Source of the DNA: JBLNDJ01 sp050261515
Lineage (GTDB): Bacteria; Acidobacteriota; Terriglobia; Bryobacterales; Bryobacteraceae
Direction of reading: 5' to 3'
DNA length: 64,000 nt
Assembly (NCBI GenBank): GCA_050261515.1
Contig: JBLNDJ010000014.1
Span: 1 to 64,000, forward strand
Shown: positions 44,642 through 53,215 of the stretch, in pieces
Layout of the letters: every line of letters starts with the position of its first letter
Position numbering within the stretch: position 1 is the stretch's first letter
The notes under the pieces: model-generated
Databases searched by the model: none
The model's input: the letters and a program-made list of their open reading frames with translations, nothing else
What the model was told of the DNA's origin: nothing
Program-made: the position numbers and the translations under genes

Positions 44642-45096
44642 GCGTCCGGCCGTTCCCTCAGGGCTTTCCTAAGCTTTCGTCCTGCGAAGTAGGCCACCAA
44701 GACAAAAAACAGAACGCTCGACGCGACCACCACCGCTCGTCTCCGCGGGGAGAGGGTCCGCGGCTCGGGCAGCCCGGCGGCTTCTTCCACCTTGAGGCTG
44801 AGGCGGACGTCGGCCGGGCGGCGGCCTTCGAGGCGGTTGTCTACCACCAGCGTGTACTCTCCGGCCGGGAGGGGGAAGCGGAAACGATGGGCGCGCGTGT
44901 ATCCGGTGGTCGCCAGCGCGTGGCGGTTTTGCATCAGCGCCACACGGACGCCGGAGCCGCCGCGCTCCACGTGGAACTCGCAGTCGAGGACGGCCGATCT
45001 CTGTTTGACCGCGATCTCGAACTCGCGCGTCCCGGCGGCCGGGACGCGGACGGTCTGGTTCAGGAGCGCCGCTGCGAGAAGCGCGGCAAAAATCAT
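44620..45096 (-). CDS. Small exported protein with C-terminal membrane anchor
   Basis: A 158-residue protein: N-terminal signal (MIFAALLAAALLNQTVRV), a beta-rich middle (FEIAVKQRSAVLDCEFHVER, HRFRFPLPAGEYTLVVDNRL) and a single transmembrane helix (VVVASSVLFFVLVAYFAG) followed by a basic-acidic cytoplasmic tail. No family was recognised. The ATG overlaps the stop of the amidohydrolase gene. Its last 22 bases lie antisense over the 3' end of tRNA-Leu, so the end of the protein is dictated by tRNA sequence. Confidence 0.65.
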   Translation of the reverse strand: MIFAALLAAALLNQTVRVPAAGTREFEIAVKQRSAVLDCEFHVERGGSGVRVALMQNRHALATTGYTRAHRFRFPLPAGEYTLVVDNRLEGRRPADVRLSLKVEEAAGLPEPRTLSPRRRAVVVASSVLFFVLVAYFAGRKLRKALRERPDAGADGEG

Positions 45097-46703
45097 TGGA
45101 TCTCGCCGTTTACAACCGTCATTTTCACGCGGGTCTTGAGGATTTCGAGCGGCGGGCAGCGCATAATGTCGTTCGAAAGCACAAGAAAATCGGCGAATTT
45201 CCCCGGCGCGAGCGACCCTTTTTTATCTTCTTCGAAGGCTGCGTAGGCGCCTGCCAGCGTCCAGCTTTTCAGAGCTTCCTCGCGGGTCATGCGCTGGTCC
45301 GGGAACCAACCCTGCGGGGGATTGCCCGTGCGGTCCCGGCGCGTGACGGCGGCATAGAAGCCGTAGAGCGGATTGGGTTCTTCGACCGGGAAGTCCGAGC
45401 CGCCGGCGACCGGGATGCCGCGCTCGAGGAACCGGCGCCAGGCGTACGCGCCCTTCACCCGTTCGGGGCCGACGCGCGCTTCGGCCCAGCGCATGTCGCT
45501 GGTCGCGTGGGTAGGCTGCATGGAAGCGATCACCGAATACTTCTTGAAAAGCTCGAAATCCGCGGGCGCGACCACCTGCGCGTGCTCGATGCGGAAGCGG
45601 CGGTCGTTCGCCCCTCCGAGCGCGGAGGCGTAGGCCTCGAGGGTCATATGGTTGGCGCGGTCGCCGATGGCATGCGTGTTCACCTGGAAGCCGCGCTCGC
45701 AGGCCTCCCGCGCGACTTTCACAATCTGCTCCCGTGTCGCGAGCAGCAGTCCGGTGTTGCCCGGGTCGTCCGAATAGGGCTCGAAGAACGCCGCGCCGCG
45801 CGACCCCATCGCGCCGTCGGCGAATAGCTTGATGCTTCGGACGGTGAGGCGGTCGCCGGTCTCCGGGCCGCGCTTCAGGTACTCCCGCCAGAGCGGGCCG
45901 TCGCCGCCGATCATGGCGTAGACCCGAACCGGCAGTTCGCCGCGCGCGATCAGGTCGCGGTAGGCCGCGAGCGCCTGCTCGTTCACGCCGGCATCGTGAA
46001 CGCTCGTCAGCCCGAGGCGCGCGCACTCCTTCGCGGCGCGCGCGATGCGGCGGCGGGTCTCCTCGGGCGTTGCGGGCGGAATCCTGCTCCCAACCAAATC
46101 CTGCGCGTTGTCGATCAGAACGCCGGTGGGCTCGCCCGCTGCAGTGCGCACGATCTTCCCGCCGGACGGGTCCGGCGTGGCGGCCGTGATGCCCGCGAGT
46201 TCGAGCGCCCGGTGGTTGACCCAGGCGGCGTGCCCGTCCACGCGCGTGAGGAAGACGGGATGCCCGCCCGATGCCGCGTCGAGGTCGCCGGCCGTGGGGA
46301 AGGCGCCGCCCCAGTGGGTCTGGTCCCACGCCTGCCCGCGCACCCACTGGCCGGGCGCGCGGCCAGCGGCTGCTTTCTTCACGATCGCCGCCACCTCCGC
46401 CACGGTGCGGACGTAGCGCAGGTCGAATGTCTCGAGCTGTTCGCCGAGCGCTTCCATGTGGCAGTGCGAGTCGATCAGGCCGGGGATGACGGCCGCGCCC
46501 TTCGCATCGATGCGGCGCGTGTGCGGGCCGATGTAGCCAGAGGCGTCGTCACCTGCATAGAGGATGCGCCCATTCTTCACGGCGAGGGCGGAAACCACCG
46601 GATGCGCGCTATCGAGCGTGTAGATTCGCGCCCCCGTGATGGTCAGATCCGCGGTCTGCGCCATGGCATTAGCCCCCAAAAACAGGGCTAGAATGAAGAA
46701 CAT
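45093..46703 (-). CDS. Exported amidohydrolase, YtcJ-like
   Basis: A 536-residue metal-dependent hydrolase (amidohydrolase superfamily, YtcJ type). The start MFFILALFLGANAMAQ is a signal peptide; without it translation could begin at MAQ (46664). Metal-binding motif GLIDSHCHMEALGEQL, then HAAWVNHRALELAG, LTSVHDAGV, VNTHAIGDRA, RIEHAQVV and GSDFPVEEPNPLYGFYAA supply His and Asp ligands. The substrate is unknown (many are imidazolone, formamide or N-acyl amide hydrolases). Its first 11 bases overlap divergently with the MauE-thioredoxin gene. Confidence 0.85.
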   Translation of the reverse strand: MFFILALFLGANAMAQTADLTITGARIYTLDSAHPVVSALAVKNGRILYAGDDASGYIGPHTRRIDAKGAAVIPGLIDSHCHMEALGEQLETFDLRYVRTVAEVAAIVKKAAAGRAPGQWVRGQAWDQTHWGGAFPTAGDLDAASGGHPVFLTRVDGHAAWVNHRALELAGITAATPDPSGGKIVRTAAGEPTGVLIDNAQDLVGSRIPPATPEETRRRIARAAKECARLGLTSVHDAGVNEQALAAYRDLIARGELPVRVYAMIGGDGPLWREYLKRGPETGDRLTVRSIKLFADGAMGSRGAAFFEPYSDDPGNTGLLLATREQIVKVAREACERGFQVNTHAIGDRANHMTLEAYASALGGANDRRFRIEHAQVVAPADFELFKKYSVIASMQPTHATSDMRWAEARVGPERVKGAYAWRRFLERGIPVAGGSDFPVEEPNPLYGFYAAVTRRDRTGNPPQGWFPDQRMTREEALKSWTLAGAYAAFEEDKKGSLAPGKFADFLVLSNDIMRCPPLEILKTRVKMTVVNGEIQ

Positions 46704-47628
46704 GGATGACAGTATCACACATCCGGGGGAACGCTCCGCCGTTTGGGAGCTCTCCGGATGGAAGCCCGCCGCAAGCACGGTCGCGGCCGTATTACTCGCC
46801 ATCTTATTCGTCGTAGCGGGGGTGTGGAAGATCACCGATCCGTTCAACGCGGCGCAGCGGCTCGCGCAGGCGCGCGTGCCCGCCCAGTGGAGCCTGCTCG
46901 CGGCATGCGGGCTTGGCGTGACCGAAACGTTCGCCGGAGTTCTTCTGTTCGTTCCCAGGTTCCGGCGATGGGGAGGGTGGATCGCGGGCCTGCTGCTCGT
47001 CGCCTTCATGATCTACATCGGGTACTACTACAACGAACTGCGCGGGGAGGAGTGCAACTGCTTCCCGCTGGTGAGGCGCGCGGTGGGCCCGGCGTTCTTC
47101 ATAGGCGACGCGGTGATGCTGGCGCTGGCCGCGATCGCGGCCTGGTGGGCGCGGCCCTCGACGAGCCGGCGCAGCGCGGCGCTGGTGCTGATGGCGGTCG
47201 CGGTGTTCGCCGCGGTGTCCTACGGCGTGACTGCGCGGCTGGAGGCGCGGGTCGAAGCCCCGGCTTCGATCACCGTGAACGGCGCTCCGGTGCCGCTACG
47301 CCAAGGCAAGGTGCTGATCTACTTCTTCGACCCCGAATGCACGCACTGCAACGATGCCGCGCGGGAGATGGCGAAGTTCCACTGGTCCGACGGGGTCCGG
47401 ATCATCGGCGTGGCGACCGAACAACCGCAATTCGCGCAGTACTTCATGGACCAAACGGGCCTGAAAGCTCCGGTGTCGAGCGACGTCGCGCTGCTGCGGA
47501 AGACCTATTCTTTCACCGACTCTCCCTACGCCGTGGCGCTCGAAAACGGCCGGCGGGCGGCGTCGTTCTCGGATTTCGAGCGGGCGCGGCTGGCCGAGGG
47601 GCTTCGCAGGATCGGTTTCATCGAGTAG
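46693..47628 (+). CDS. MauE/DoxX-like membrane protein fused to a thioredoxin-like domain
   Basis: A 311-residue protein. Residues about 25-160 form four membrane helices of the MauE/DoxX type (LLAILFVVAGVWKITDPFNA, TETFAGVLLFVP, EECNCFPLVRRAVGPAFF). A fifth helix is followed by an exported thioredoxin fold, VLIYFFDPECTHCNDAAREM, with CTHC at 216-219 (Cys216, Cys219). MauE-like proteins pair with thioredoxins in disulphide formation or reduction; here both are one chain. Position before hemX-hemACD suggests a role in cytochrome or haem maturation. The start is ATG 46693 after AGGG; ATG 46702 is an alternative. Confidence 0.8.
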   Translation: MKNMDDSITHPGERSAVWELSGWKPAASTVAAVLLAILFVVAGVWKITDPFNAAQRLAQARVPAQWSLLAACGLGVTETFAGVLLFVPRFRRWGGWIAGLLLVAFMIYIGYYYNELRGEECNCFPLVRRAVGPAFFIGDAVMLALAAIAAWWARPSTSRRSAALVLMAVAVFAAVSYGVTARLEARVEAPASITVNGAPVPLRQGKVLIYFFDPECTHCNDAAREMAKFHWSDGVRIIGVATEQPQFAQYFMDQTGLKAPVSSDVALLRKTYSFTDSPYAVALENGRRAASFSDFERARLAEGLRRIGFIE

Positions 47629-47674
47629 GGTGGCTGGGGCACGCCGGGTAGAATAGAAACTTAGGCCTTTCAGC

Positions 47675-48493
47675 ATGCACGATATGAGCGTTTTGTGGCT
47701 GCGCGTGGCGGTCGTTCTCTATTCGCTCGGGCTGCTGCACGTGATGCTCACGGTGATTCACCGCAAGCGGGAGCGCGTGTTCCGCGTGGCAATGGCGGCG
47801 TTCTACGCGGGTGTCGTGGTCCACGTGGTGTCGATCGTCGAGCGGACGATCACGGCGTCCCGTCTCCCGGCGAACGACTTCTTCGAATCCGCGTCGCTGT
47901 GCGCGCTGATGATCGGCCTGCTGTTCCTGTTCCTCTACTGGCGCTACGGCTACGAGAGCCTGGCGATGTTCATTTTTCCCCTGACGTTCGTCCTCGCGCT
48001 GGTCGGTGAGTTGGGGACGCCGGTGGCGCGCTGGAGCGGCGAGGGCGTGCGCAGCGCGTGGCTCGGGGTGCATGTGGTGCTGATCCTGGTGGGATACGCG
48101 GCGCTCGTCGTGACCGCGGTGACCTCCATCATGTACCTGATCCGCGAGCGGCAGATCAAGACCAAGAAAGCCGGGGCGCTGAAGAATTTGCCGCCGCTTG
48201 GGACCCTCGATTCGCTGATGTCGCGCGCGCTGTCGATCGGGTTCGTTTTCTTCACGCTGGCCGTGATCGTGGCGAGCACTTGGGCGTCGATCGACGTCGG
48301 GCCGGGCTGGATACGCAACCCGCGCATCATCGTGTCGCTGGCGACCTGGGGCCTGTACCTGGTGGTCGTGTTCTTCCGCGTGACGGCGGGATGGCGCGGG
48401 CGCCGGGCCGCGATCATGGTGATCGCGCTGGTCGGCTGTTCGGCCATCACCTGGGTGGCCCACGCGGGCCTCCTGAACCTTCTGAGCCGATGA
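47675..48493 (+). CDS. HemX/CcsA-like cytochrome c assembly membrane protein
   Basis: A 272-residue protein with about eight transmembrane helices and the CcsA/ResC-like fold (LHVMLTVIHRKRERVFRVAM, ANDFFESASLCALMIGLLFL, LGVHVVLILVGYAALVVTAV, IMYLIRERQIKTKK). The tryptophan-rich WWD haem-handling motif is only partially recognisable (STWASIDVGPGW), which is usual for HemX variants next to hemA. HemX influences glutamyl-tRNA reductase abundance in Bacillus and related haem operons. It overlaps hemA by four bases (ATGA). Confidence 0.82.
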   Translation: MHDMSVLWLRVAVVLYSLGLLHVMLTVIHRKRERVFRVAMAAFYAGVVVHVVSIVERTITASRLPANDFFESASLCALMIGLLFLFLYWRYGYESLAMFIFPLTFVLALVGELGTPVARWSGEGVRSAWLGVHVVLILVGYAALVVTAVTSIMYLIRERQIKTKKAGALKNLPPLGTLDSLMSRALSIGFVFFTLAVIVASTWASIDVGPGWIRNPRIIVSLATWGLYLVVVFFRVTAGWRGRRAAIMVIALVGCSAITWVAHAGLLNLLSR

Positions 48494-49755
48494 GATTCCT
48501 GATCACGGGATTGAACCACAGGACGGCGCCCGTCGAGGTGCGAGAGAAGGTCGCCTTCGACCATAACGCGCTCGGTCCGGCGCTGGCCGGCCTGATGGGG
48601 CGCAAGGGCGTCGCCGAGGGGGTGATCCTCTCGACGTGCAACCGCGTCGAGATCGCCGTGGCGGTCGAGAACGGCTACGATCCGCGGAGCGATGTGGATC
48701 GTTTCCTGAGCGAGAGCGGCCGAGTTTCGACTGACGACATCGCGCCGCACCTGTACCACTTCACGGACGAAGAGGCGATCCACCACCTGTTCCGCGTGGC
48801 GGCAAGCCTGGATTCGATGGTCGTCGGAGAGCCGCAGATCCTGGGACAACTCAAGGCGGCCTACGCGGCGGCGAAGGCGCAGGGCGCGGTGACGGGCTTC
48901 CTCGAACTGGTGCTGACGCGTGCCTTCAGCGTGGCCAAGCGGGTGCGCACGGAGACGGGCATCGGCGAAAGCGCGGTCTCGGTGAGTTACGCGGCGGTCG
49001 AGATGGCGCGAGAGATTTTCGGGTCGCTCGCGGACAAGCGCGTCATGATCGTCGGGGCGGGGAAGATGTCGGAGCTGGCGGCGCAGCACTTGCACCGCTC
49101 GGGCGCCACGCGCATCTACGTCACCAACCGCACGCTCGAGCGCGCGCGGGAAATGGCCGAGCTGTTCCAGGGTTCGATCGTCGAGTACGACCGGTTCCTC
49201 GCCGTGCTGCCCGAGATGGACATCGTCATCACGTCGAGCGGCGCGCCCTTCTACATCATCCAGAAATCGCACATGCGCCGCGCGATCGAGGTCCGGAAGA
49301 ACAAGCCGGTGTTCCTGATCGACATCGCCGTGCCGCGCAACATCGAGCCCTCGGTGAACGAAGTCGATAACGTGTTCCTGTACGACATCGACGACTTGCA
49401 GCGCGTGGTCGAGACCAACGTCGGCGAGCGGCGCAAGCGCGCCGAGCAGGCCGAGCGGATCATCGAGGACGAGGTCGCGCGCATGCTCCAGCGGCTCAAG
49501 GCCCGGGAAGTCGCCCCGACCATCGTGAGCCTTCAGGAGCAGCTCGAACAGATGCGGCAGGCGGAGCTGGCGCGCGTGCGCGGCAAGCTCGGGACGCTCA
49601 CCGCGCAACAGGAAGAAGCGCTCGATGCGCTCACGCGCGGGCTCATGGCGAAGATCGCGCACGGGCCTATCGCCGAGCTGCGGCGGCAGGCCGGGCAGCC
49701 CGACGGCGTGCACGTCATTGAAGCGATCCGGAAAGCGTTCCGGCTGGAGAGTTGA
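48490..49755 (+). CDS. hemA: Glutamyl-tRNA reductase
   Basis: A 421-residue enzyme converting Glu-tRNA to glutamate semialdehyde, the first step of tetrapyrrole synthesis by the C5 route. The start MRFLITGLNHRTAPVEVREK is standard; catalytic Cys50 lies in LSTCNRVEI. Other motifs are SLDSMVVGEPQILGQLKAAY, GIGESAVSVSYAAVEMAREI, VGAGKMSELAAQHL (NADP), FLIDIAVPRNIEPSV and the C-terminal dimerisation helix. The open frame upstream of MRFL is only read-through of hemX. Confidence 0.96.
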   Translation: MRFLITGLNHRTAPVEVREKVAFDHNALGPALAGLMGRKGVAEGVILSTCNRVEIAVAVENGYDPRSDVDRFLSESGRVSTDDIAPHLYHFTDEEAIHHLFRVAASLDSMVVGEPQILGQLKAAYAAAKAQGAVTGFLELVLTRAFSVAKRVRTETGIGESAVSVSYAAVEMAREIFGSLADKRVMIVGAGKMSELAAQHLHRSGATRIYVTNRTLERAREMAELFQGSIVEYDRFLAVLPEMDIVITSSGAPFYIIQKSHMRRAIEVRKNKPVFLIDIAVPRNIEPSVNEVDNVFLYDIDDLQRVVETNVGERRKRAEQAERIIEDEVARMLQRLKAREVAPTIVSLQEQLEQMRQAELARVRGKLGTLTAQQEEALDALTRGLMAKIAHGPIAELRRQAGQPDGVHVIEAIRKAFRLES

Positions 49756-49758
49756 CGG

Positions 49759-50652
49759 ATGCTGACCATCGGATCGCGCGGTTCGAAGCTGGCGTTGTGG
49801 CAGGCCGAGTGGGTCAAGGCACGCCTCGAAGCGCTCGGGGAAACGTGCCGCATCGAGATCATCAAGACCACGGGCGATAAGATCACTGACGTGCCGCTGG
49901 CGAAAGTAGGCTCGAAAGGGCTCTTTACGAAAGAGATCGAAGAAGCGCTGCTCGACGGGCGCATCGATCTCGCGGTCCACAGCCTGAAGGACCTGCCGAC
50001 GGAGCTGCCCGCGGGCTTGAAGATCGCGGCGGTGCCGGCTCGCGAGGACGCGCGGGATGCGCTGGCCGGACGGCGGCTCGCGGACTTGCCCGCGGGCGCG
50101 CGCGTCGGGACGAGCTCGCTGCGGCGCGTGGCCCAGCTTCGCGCGGCGCGGCCGGACCTGATCATCGAATCCGTGCGCGGGAACCTCGACACGCGGCTGC
50201 GCAAGCTCGATGAAGGGCAGTACGACGCCATCGTGCTCGCGGCGGCGGGGTTGACGCGGCTCGGCTGGGCTTCGCGCATCGCGGAGTGCTTCGCGCCGGA
50301 GGTGATGTGCCCCGCCGTCGGGCAGGGCGCGCTCGCGATCGAGACGCGCGAAACCGGCGAGGCTGCGCGTGTGTGCGCGGGACTCGATGAGGCGCGCGTG
50401 CACGCGGCCGTGGACGCCGAGCGGGCCGTGCTCGCGGCGCTCGGAGGCGGCTGCCAGGTTCCGATCGGCGCTTACGGGCAGGCGGTGGGCGACCGGCTGG
50501 AGCTGACCGCCATCGCGGCGCTTCCGGACGGCTCCCGCATGGTGCGGCGCTCGGCGAGCGGGCCGCTCGCCGAAAGCGCGCGCATCGGCCGCGAGCTTGG
50601 CGCGGAGCTTCTCGACGCGGGCGCGCGCGAGATCCTCGCGCAGGTTCTATGA
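49759..50652 (+). CDS. hemC: Porphobilinogen deaminase (hydroxymethylbilane synthase)
   Basis: A 297-residue enzyme polymerising four porphobilinogens. Motifs RGSKLALWQAEWV, LFTKEIEEALLDGRIDLAVHSLKDLPTE, LAGRRLADLPAGARVGTSSLRR and SVRGNLDTRLRKLD are present; the dipyrromethane-binding cysteine is Cys232 in LGGGCQVPIGAYG. Three bases after hemA, overlapping hemD (ATGA). Confidence 0.96.
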   Translation: MLTIGSRGSKLALWQAEWVKARLEALGETCRIEIIKTTGDKITDVPLAKVGSKGLFTKEIEEALLDGRIDLAVHSLKDLPTELPAGLKIAAVPAREDARDALAGRRLADLPAGARVGTSSLRRVAQLRAARPDLIIESVRGNLDTRLRKLDEGQYDAIVLAAAGLTRLGWASRIAECFAPEVMCPAVGQGALAIETRETGEAARVCAGLDEARVHAAVDAERAVLAALGGGCQVPIGAYGQAVGDRLELTAIAALPDGSRMVRRSASGPLAESARIGRELGAELLDAGAREILAQVL

Positions 50653-51395
50653 CTCCCCCGCTTGCGGGAAAGCGGATCGTCGTCACGCGCGCCCAGGGGC
50701 AGGCGGGCGAACTTGCGGCGAAGCTTACCGCGCTCGGCGCAGAGGTGATCGAGTTTCCCACCATCGAGATCCTTCCGGCGCAGGATTACGGGCCGCTCGA
50801 CCGCGCCATCGCGCACATCGGGTCCTACGACTGGCTGATTTTCACGAGCGCCAACGGCGTGCGGTTCTTCGTGGAGCGGCTCGGGGGCCGCAGGGTGCGG
50901 GCCGCGGTCTGCGCGATCGGTCCCGCGACGCGGCGCGCGGCCGAAGAGGCAGGGTTCCGCGTGGCGCTCATGCCGCGGGAATACGTCGCCGAAAGCCTGG
51001 TCGAAGCGTTTGCGGGCGAGAACCTTGCGGGCAAGCGCATTCTGCTGCCGCGGGCGGCGGTGGCTCGGGATGTGGTTCCCGCCGAGCTGGCGCGGCGCGG
51101 CGCGGAGGTCGATGTGGTGGAGGCCTACCGGACGGCTGTGCCCGAAGGTGCGCCCGCGCTGGCCCGGCGGATTTTCGAATCCGGGAGCAAGCCCGACTGG
51201 ATCACGTTCACCAGCTCATCCACGGTGACGAATTTCGCCGCGGCCGCGGGGCGCGCCGCGCTCGAGGGCGTGCGCGTGGCGTCGATCGGCCCGGTGACGA
51301 CGGCGACCGCGGCCAAGCATGGGATCGCGGTGACGGTGGAAGCTTCGGCGTTCACGACCGACGGGCTGGTCGAGGCAATCAGGACGCACAGCTGA
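50649..51395 (+). CDS. hemD: Uroporphyrinogen-III synthase
   Basis: A 248-residue enzyme that cyclises hydroxymethylbilane. The typical weakly conserved pattern is seen: RIVVTRAQGQAGELAAKLTA, FPTIEILPAQDYGPLDRAI, WLIFTSANGVRFFVERLG, ILLPRAAVARDVVPAELARR, DWITFTSSSTVTNFAAAAG and VASIGPVTTATAAKHGIAVT. Start ATG overlaps the hemC stop. Last gene of the haem operon; its final 17 bases overlap an opposing receiver-like gene. Confidence 0.93.
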   Translation: MTPPLAGKRIVVTRAQGQAGELAAKLTALGAEVIEFPTIEILPAQDYGPLDRAIAHIGSYDWLIFTSANGVRFFVERLGGRRVRAAVCAIGPATRRAAEEAGFRVALMPREYVAESLVEAFAGENLAGKRILLPRAAVARDVVPAELARRGAEVDVVEAYRTAVPEGAPALARRIFESGSKPDWITFTSSSTVTNFAAAAGRAALEGVRVASIGPVTTATAAKHGIAVTVEASAFTTDGLVEAIRTHS

Positions 51396-51708
51396 TCGCA
51401 GCGGCGCGCACCTGCCCGGGACCCTTGCGGCGCGGGGTGTCGAGCGCGTCGCGGATCTTCTCGGCATCCGGGTCCGTGAGGACGGCCATTTCGGGGAACG
51501 CGCTCGAGATTTTCTCGAGCAGCTTCCGGCAGTCCATGCCGGGCGTCGACGGGTCGATCACAAGCAGGTCCACCGCTTCGGAGGCGCACAGGAACAGCGC
51601 GCCGAGGCCGTTCGGGGCCTGGAGCACGCGCACCTGGCGGCCGCGCAGCGGTTTCAGCCCCGCACGAAACGCGCGGTTGTGGCTCACCACCAGCACTGTC
51701 CGGGTCAT
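51379..51708 (-). CDS. Degenerate receiver-domain protein
   Basis: A 109-residue protein from MTRTVLVVSHNRAFRAGLKP. The fold resembles a CheY-like receiver with phospho-Asp52 in LLVIDPSTPGMD and a GxxGALFLCASEAVDL segment, but the acidic pocket residues after beta1 are Ser-His (VVSHNR) and the final Lys of the pocket is not evident, so phosphorylation is doubtful. There is no output domain. It is downstream of the dehydratase gene on the minus strand by 19 bases and overlaps hemD. Confidence 0.6.
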   Translation of the reverse strand: MTRTVLVVSHNRAFRAGLKPLRGRQVRVLQAPNGLGALFLCASEAVDLLVIDPSTPGMDCRKLLEKISSAFPEMAVLTDPDAEKIRDALDTPRRKGPGQVRAAAISCAS

Positions 51709-51727
51709 AACGATGGGAACGAGCCTA

Positions 51728-53215
51728 CTACAATACGGGGCCGATGCGCCAGGGGACGAATTCGCTGTGCCCGAGCCGTTCGGCCGCGGTGCGCTCGCCC
51801 GAGGCGGCGCGGAGGACGCGCTCGAAGATCTCACGGCCGACCTCCGCGACCGTCTTTTCCCCGTCGCCGATCGCGCCCGCGTTGATGTCCATGTTGTCCC
51901 GCATGCGGCGGAACGTGCCGGAGTTGCTCGCGATCTTGACGACCGGAATCGTCGCGAAGCCGATGGCGCTGCCCCGTCCGGTGGTGAAAGCGATGACGTT
52001 GGCGCCTCCCGCCGCCAGTCCCGCGAGCGACGGCGGATCGTAGCCCGGCGTGTTCATGAAATTCAGTCCGGGCGTGCGGACGCGCTGGGCGTATTCGAGC
52101 ACGTCCATAAGCGGCGAATTGCCTCCCTTGGCAACCGCGCCAAGCGATTTCTCGAGGATGTTCGTCAGCCCGCCCGCCTTGTTGCCCGGCGCCGGGTTGT
52201 CGTCGAACGAACCGCCGAAACGTGTGAGATAGGCCTTGTAATCCCCGATGCGCGCGAGCAGTTTCTCGGCCACCTCGCGGCTGCGGGCGCGGCGGACGAG
52301 CAGGTGCTCGGCGCCCACGATCTCGGGCGTTTCGGCGAGCACCGGGCTGCCTCCGAGCGCGGCGAGCATGTCCGAGCAGACGCCGAGCGCGGGGTTCGCG
52401 GTGATTCCCGAGAACGAATCCGACCCGCCGCAGTTCAGCCCGAGCACGATCTTCGATGCGGGAAGCTCGACGCGCCGCTCGCCCGCGGCGCGCTCGATGA
52501 ATCGCGCGATCTCGCGCCGCGCGGCCTCGACGGTCGCGCGCGTGCCGCCGCTCTCCTGCACGGTCAGGCGGACGAGCCTCGGAGACACCGGATAGCGGTC
52601 GATCTGGTTCACCTCGCAGCCGAGCCCGAGCAGAATCGCGGCCGAGACGTTCGGATGGTCGAGCACGCCCGAGAGCGTGCGTTCGAGCTGCGCGGTGTCG
52701 GGGCCGATGGAATGCCCGCAGCCCTCGCCGTGCGGGAACGCGACAACGCCATCCACGCCCGGCGGCAGTGTTTCGCCCTCGTAGCTGCGCGCGATGAGCG
52801 CGGCGGTATGGGCGGCGCAGTTGCTCGCGGCCATGACGGCGATGTAGTTGCGCGTGCCCGCGCGGCCGTCCTCGCGCGCGTAGCCCTGGAACGTGGGGGC
52901 ATTGGCGGGCGGCACGGGCAGCGGCAGTTCGCCCGCGGGAAACTCGTAATCGAAGGCGATTTCCTCGAACGCCACGTTGTGCGTGTGGACGTGCGTGCCC
53001 GGCGCGATGGGCTTCGACGCGCGCCCGATCAACTGCCCGTAGCGGCGGAGGTGCTCGCCCGGCCGCACGGCCTCCAGCGCGATCTTGTGCCCGGCCGGCA
53101 CCAGGTCCGCGACGGCCATCTCACGTCCCGCGACTCTGAGTGTCTGGCCCGGCAAGAGCTGCACTTGCGCGATGGCGACGTTGTCGGTGGGGTGCAGCTG
53201 GATTGCGGCGTTCAT
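51728..53215 (-). CDS. UxaA/GarD-family altronate or galactarate dehydratase
   Basis: A 495-residue enzyme. N-terminal SAF domain (about 1-90: HPTDNVAIAQVQLLPGQTLR) and the C-terminal dehydratase domain (GYAREDGRAGTRNYIAVMAA, NCAAHTAALIARSY, FPHGEGCGHSIGPDTAQLER, LGLNCGGSDSFSGITANPAL, NPAPGNKAGGLTNILEKSLG). Members dehydrate D-altronate or galactarate to 2-keto-3-deoxy sugars with Fe(II). The altronate versus galactarate choice cannot be made from sequence by eye. The ATG overlaps the stop of the HIT-like gene. The frame runs open upstream (to 53563), which was rejected as shadow. Confidence 0.88.
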   Translation of the reverse strand: MNAAIQLHPTDNVAIAQVQLLPGQTLRVAGREMAVADLVPAGHKIALEAVRPGEHLRRYGQLIGRASKPIAPGTHVHTHNVAFEEIAFDYEFPAGELPLPVPPANAPTFQGYAREDGRAGTRNYIAVMAASNCAAHTAALIARSYEGETLPPGVDGVVAFPHGEGCGHSIGPDTAQLERTLSGVLDHPNVSAAILLGLGCEVNQIDRYPVSPRLVRLTVQESGGTRATVEAARREIARFIERAAGERRVELPASKIVLGLNCGGSDSFSGITANPALGVCSDMLAALGGSPVLAETPEIVGAEHLLVRRARSREVAEKLLARIGDYKAYLTRFGGSFDDNPAPGNKAGGLTNILEKSLGAVAKGGNSPLMDVLEYAQRVRTPGLNFMNTPGYDPPSLAGLAAGGANVIAFTTGRGSAIGFATIPVVKIASNSGTFRRMRDNMDINAGAIGDGEKTVAEVGREIFERVLRAASGERTAAERLGHSEFVPWRIGPVL

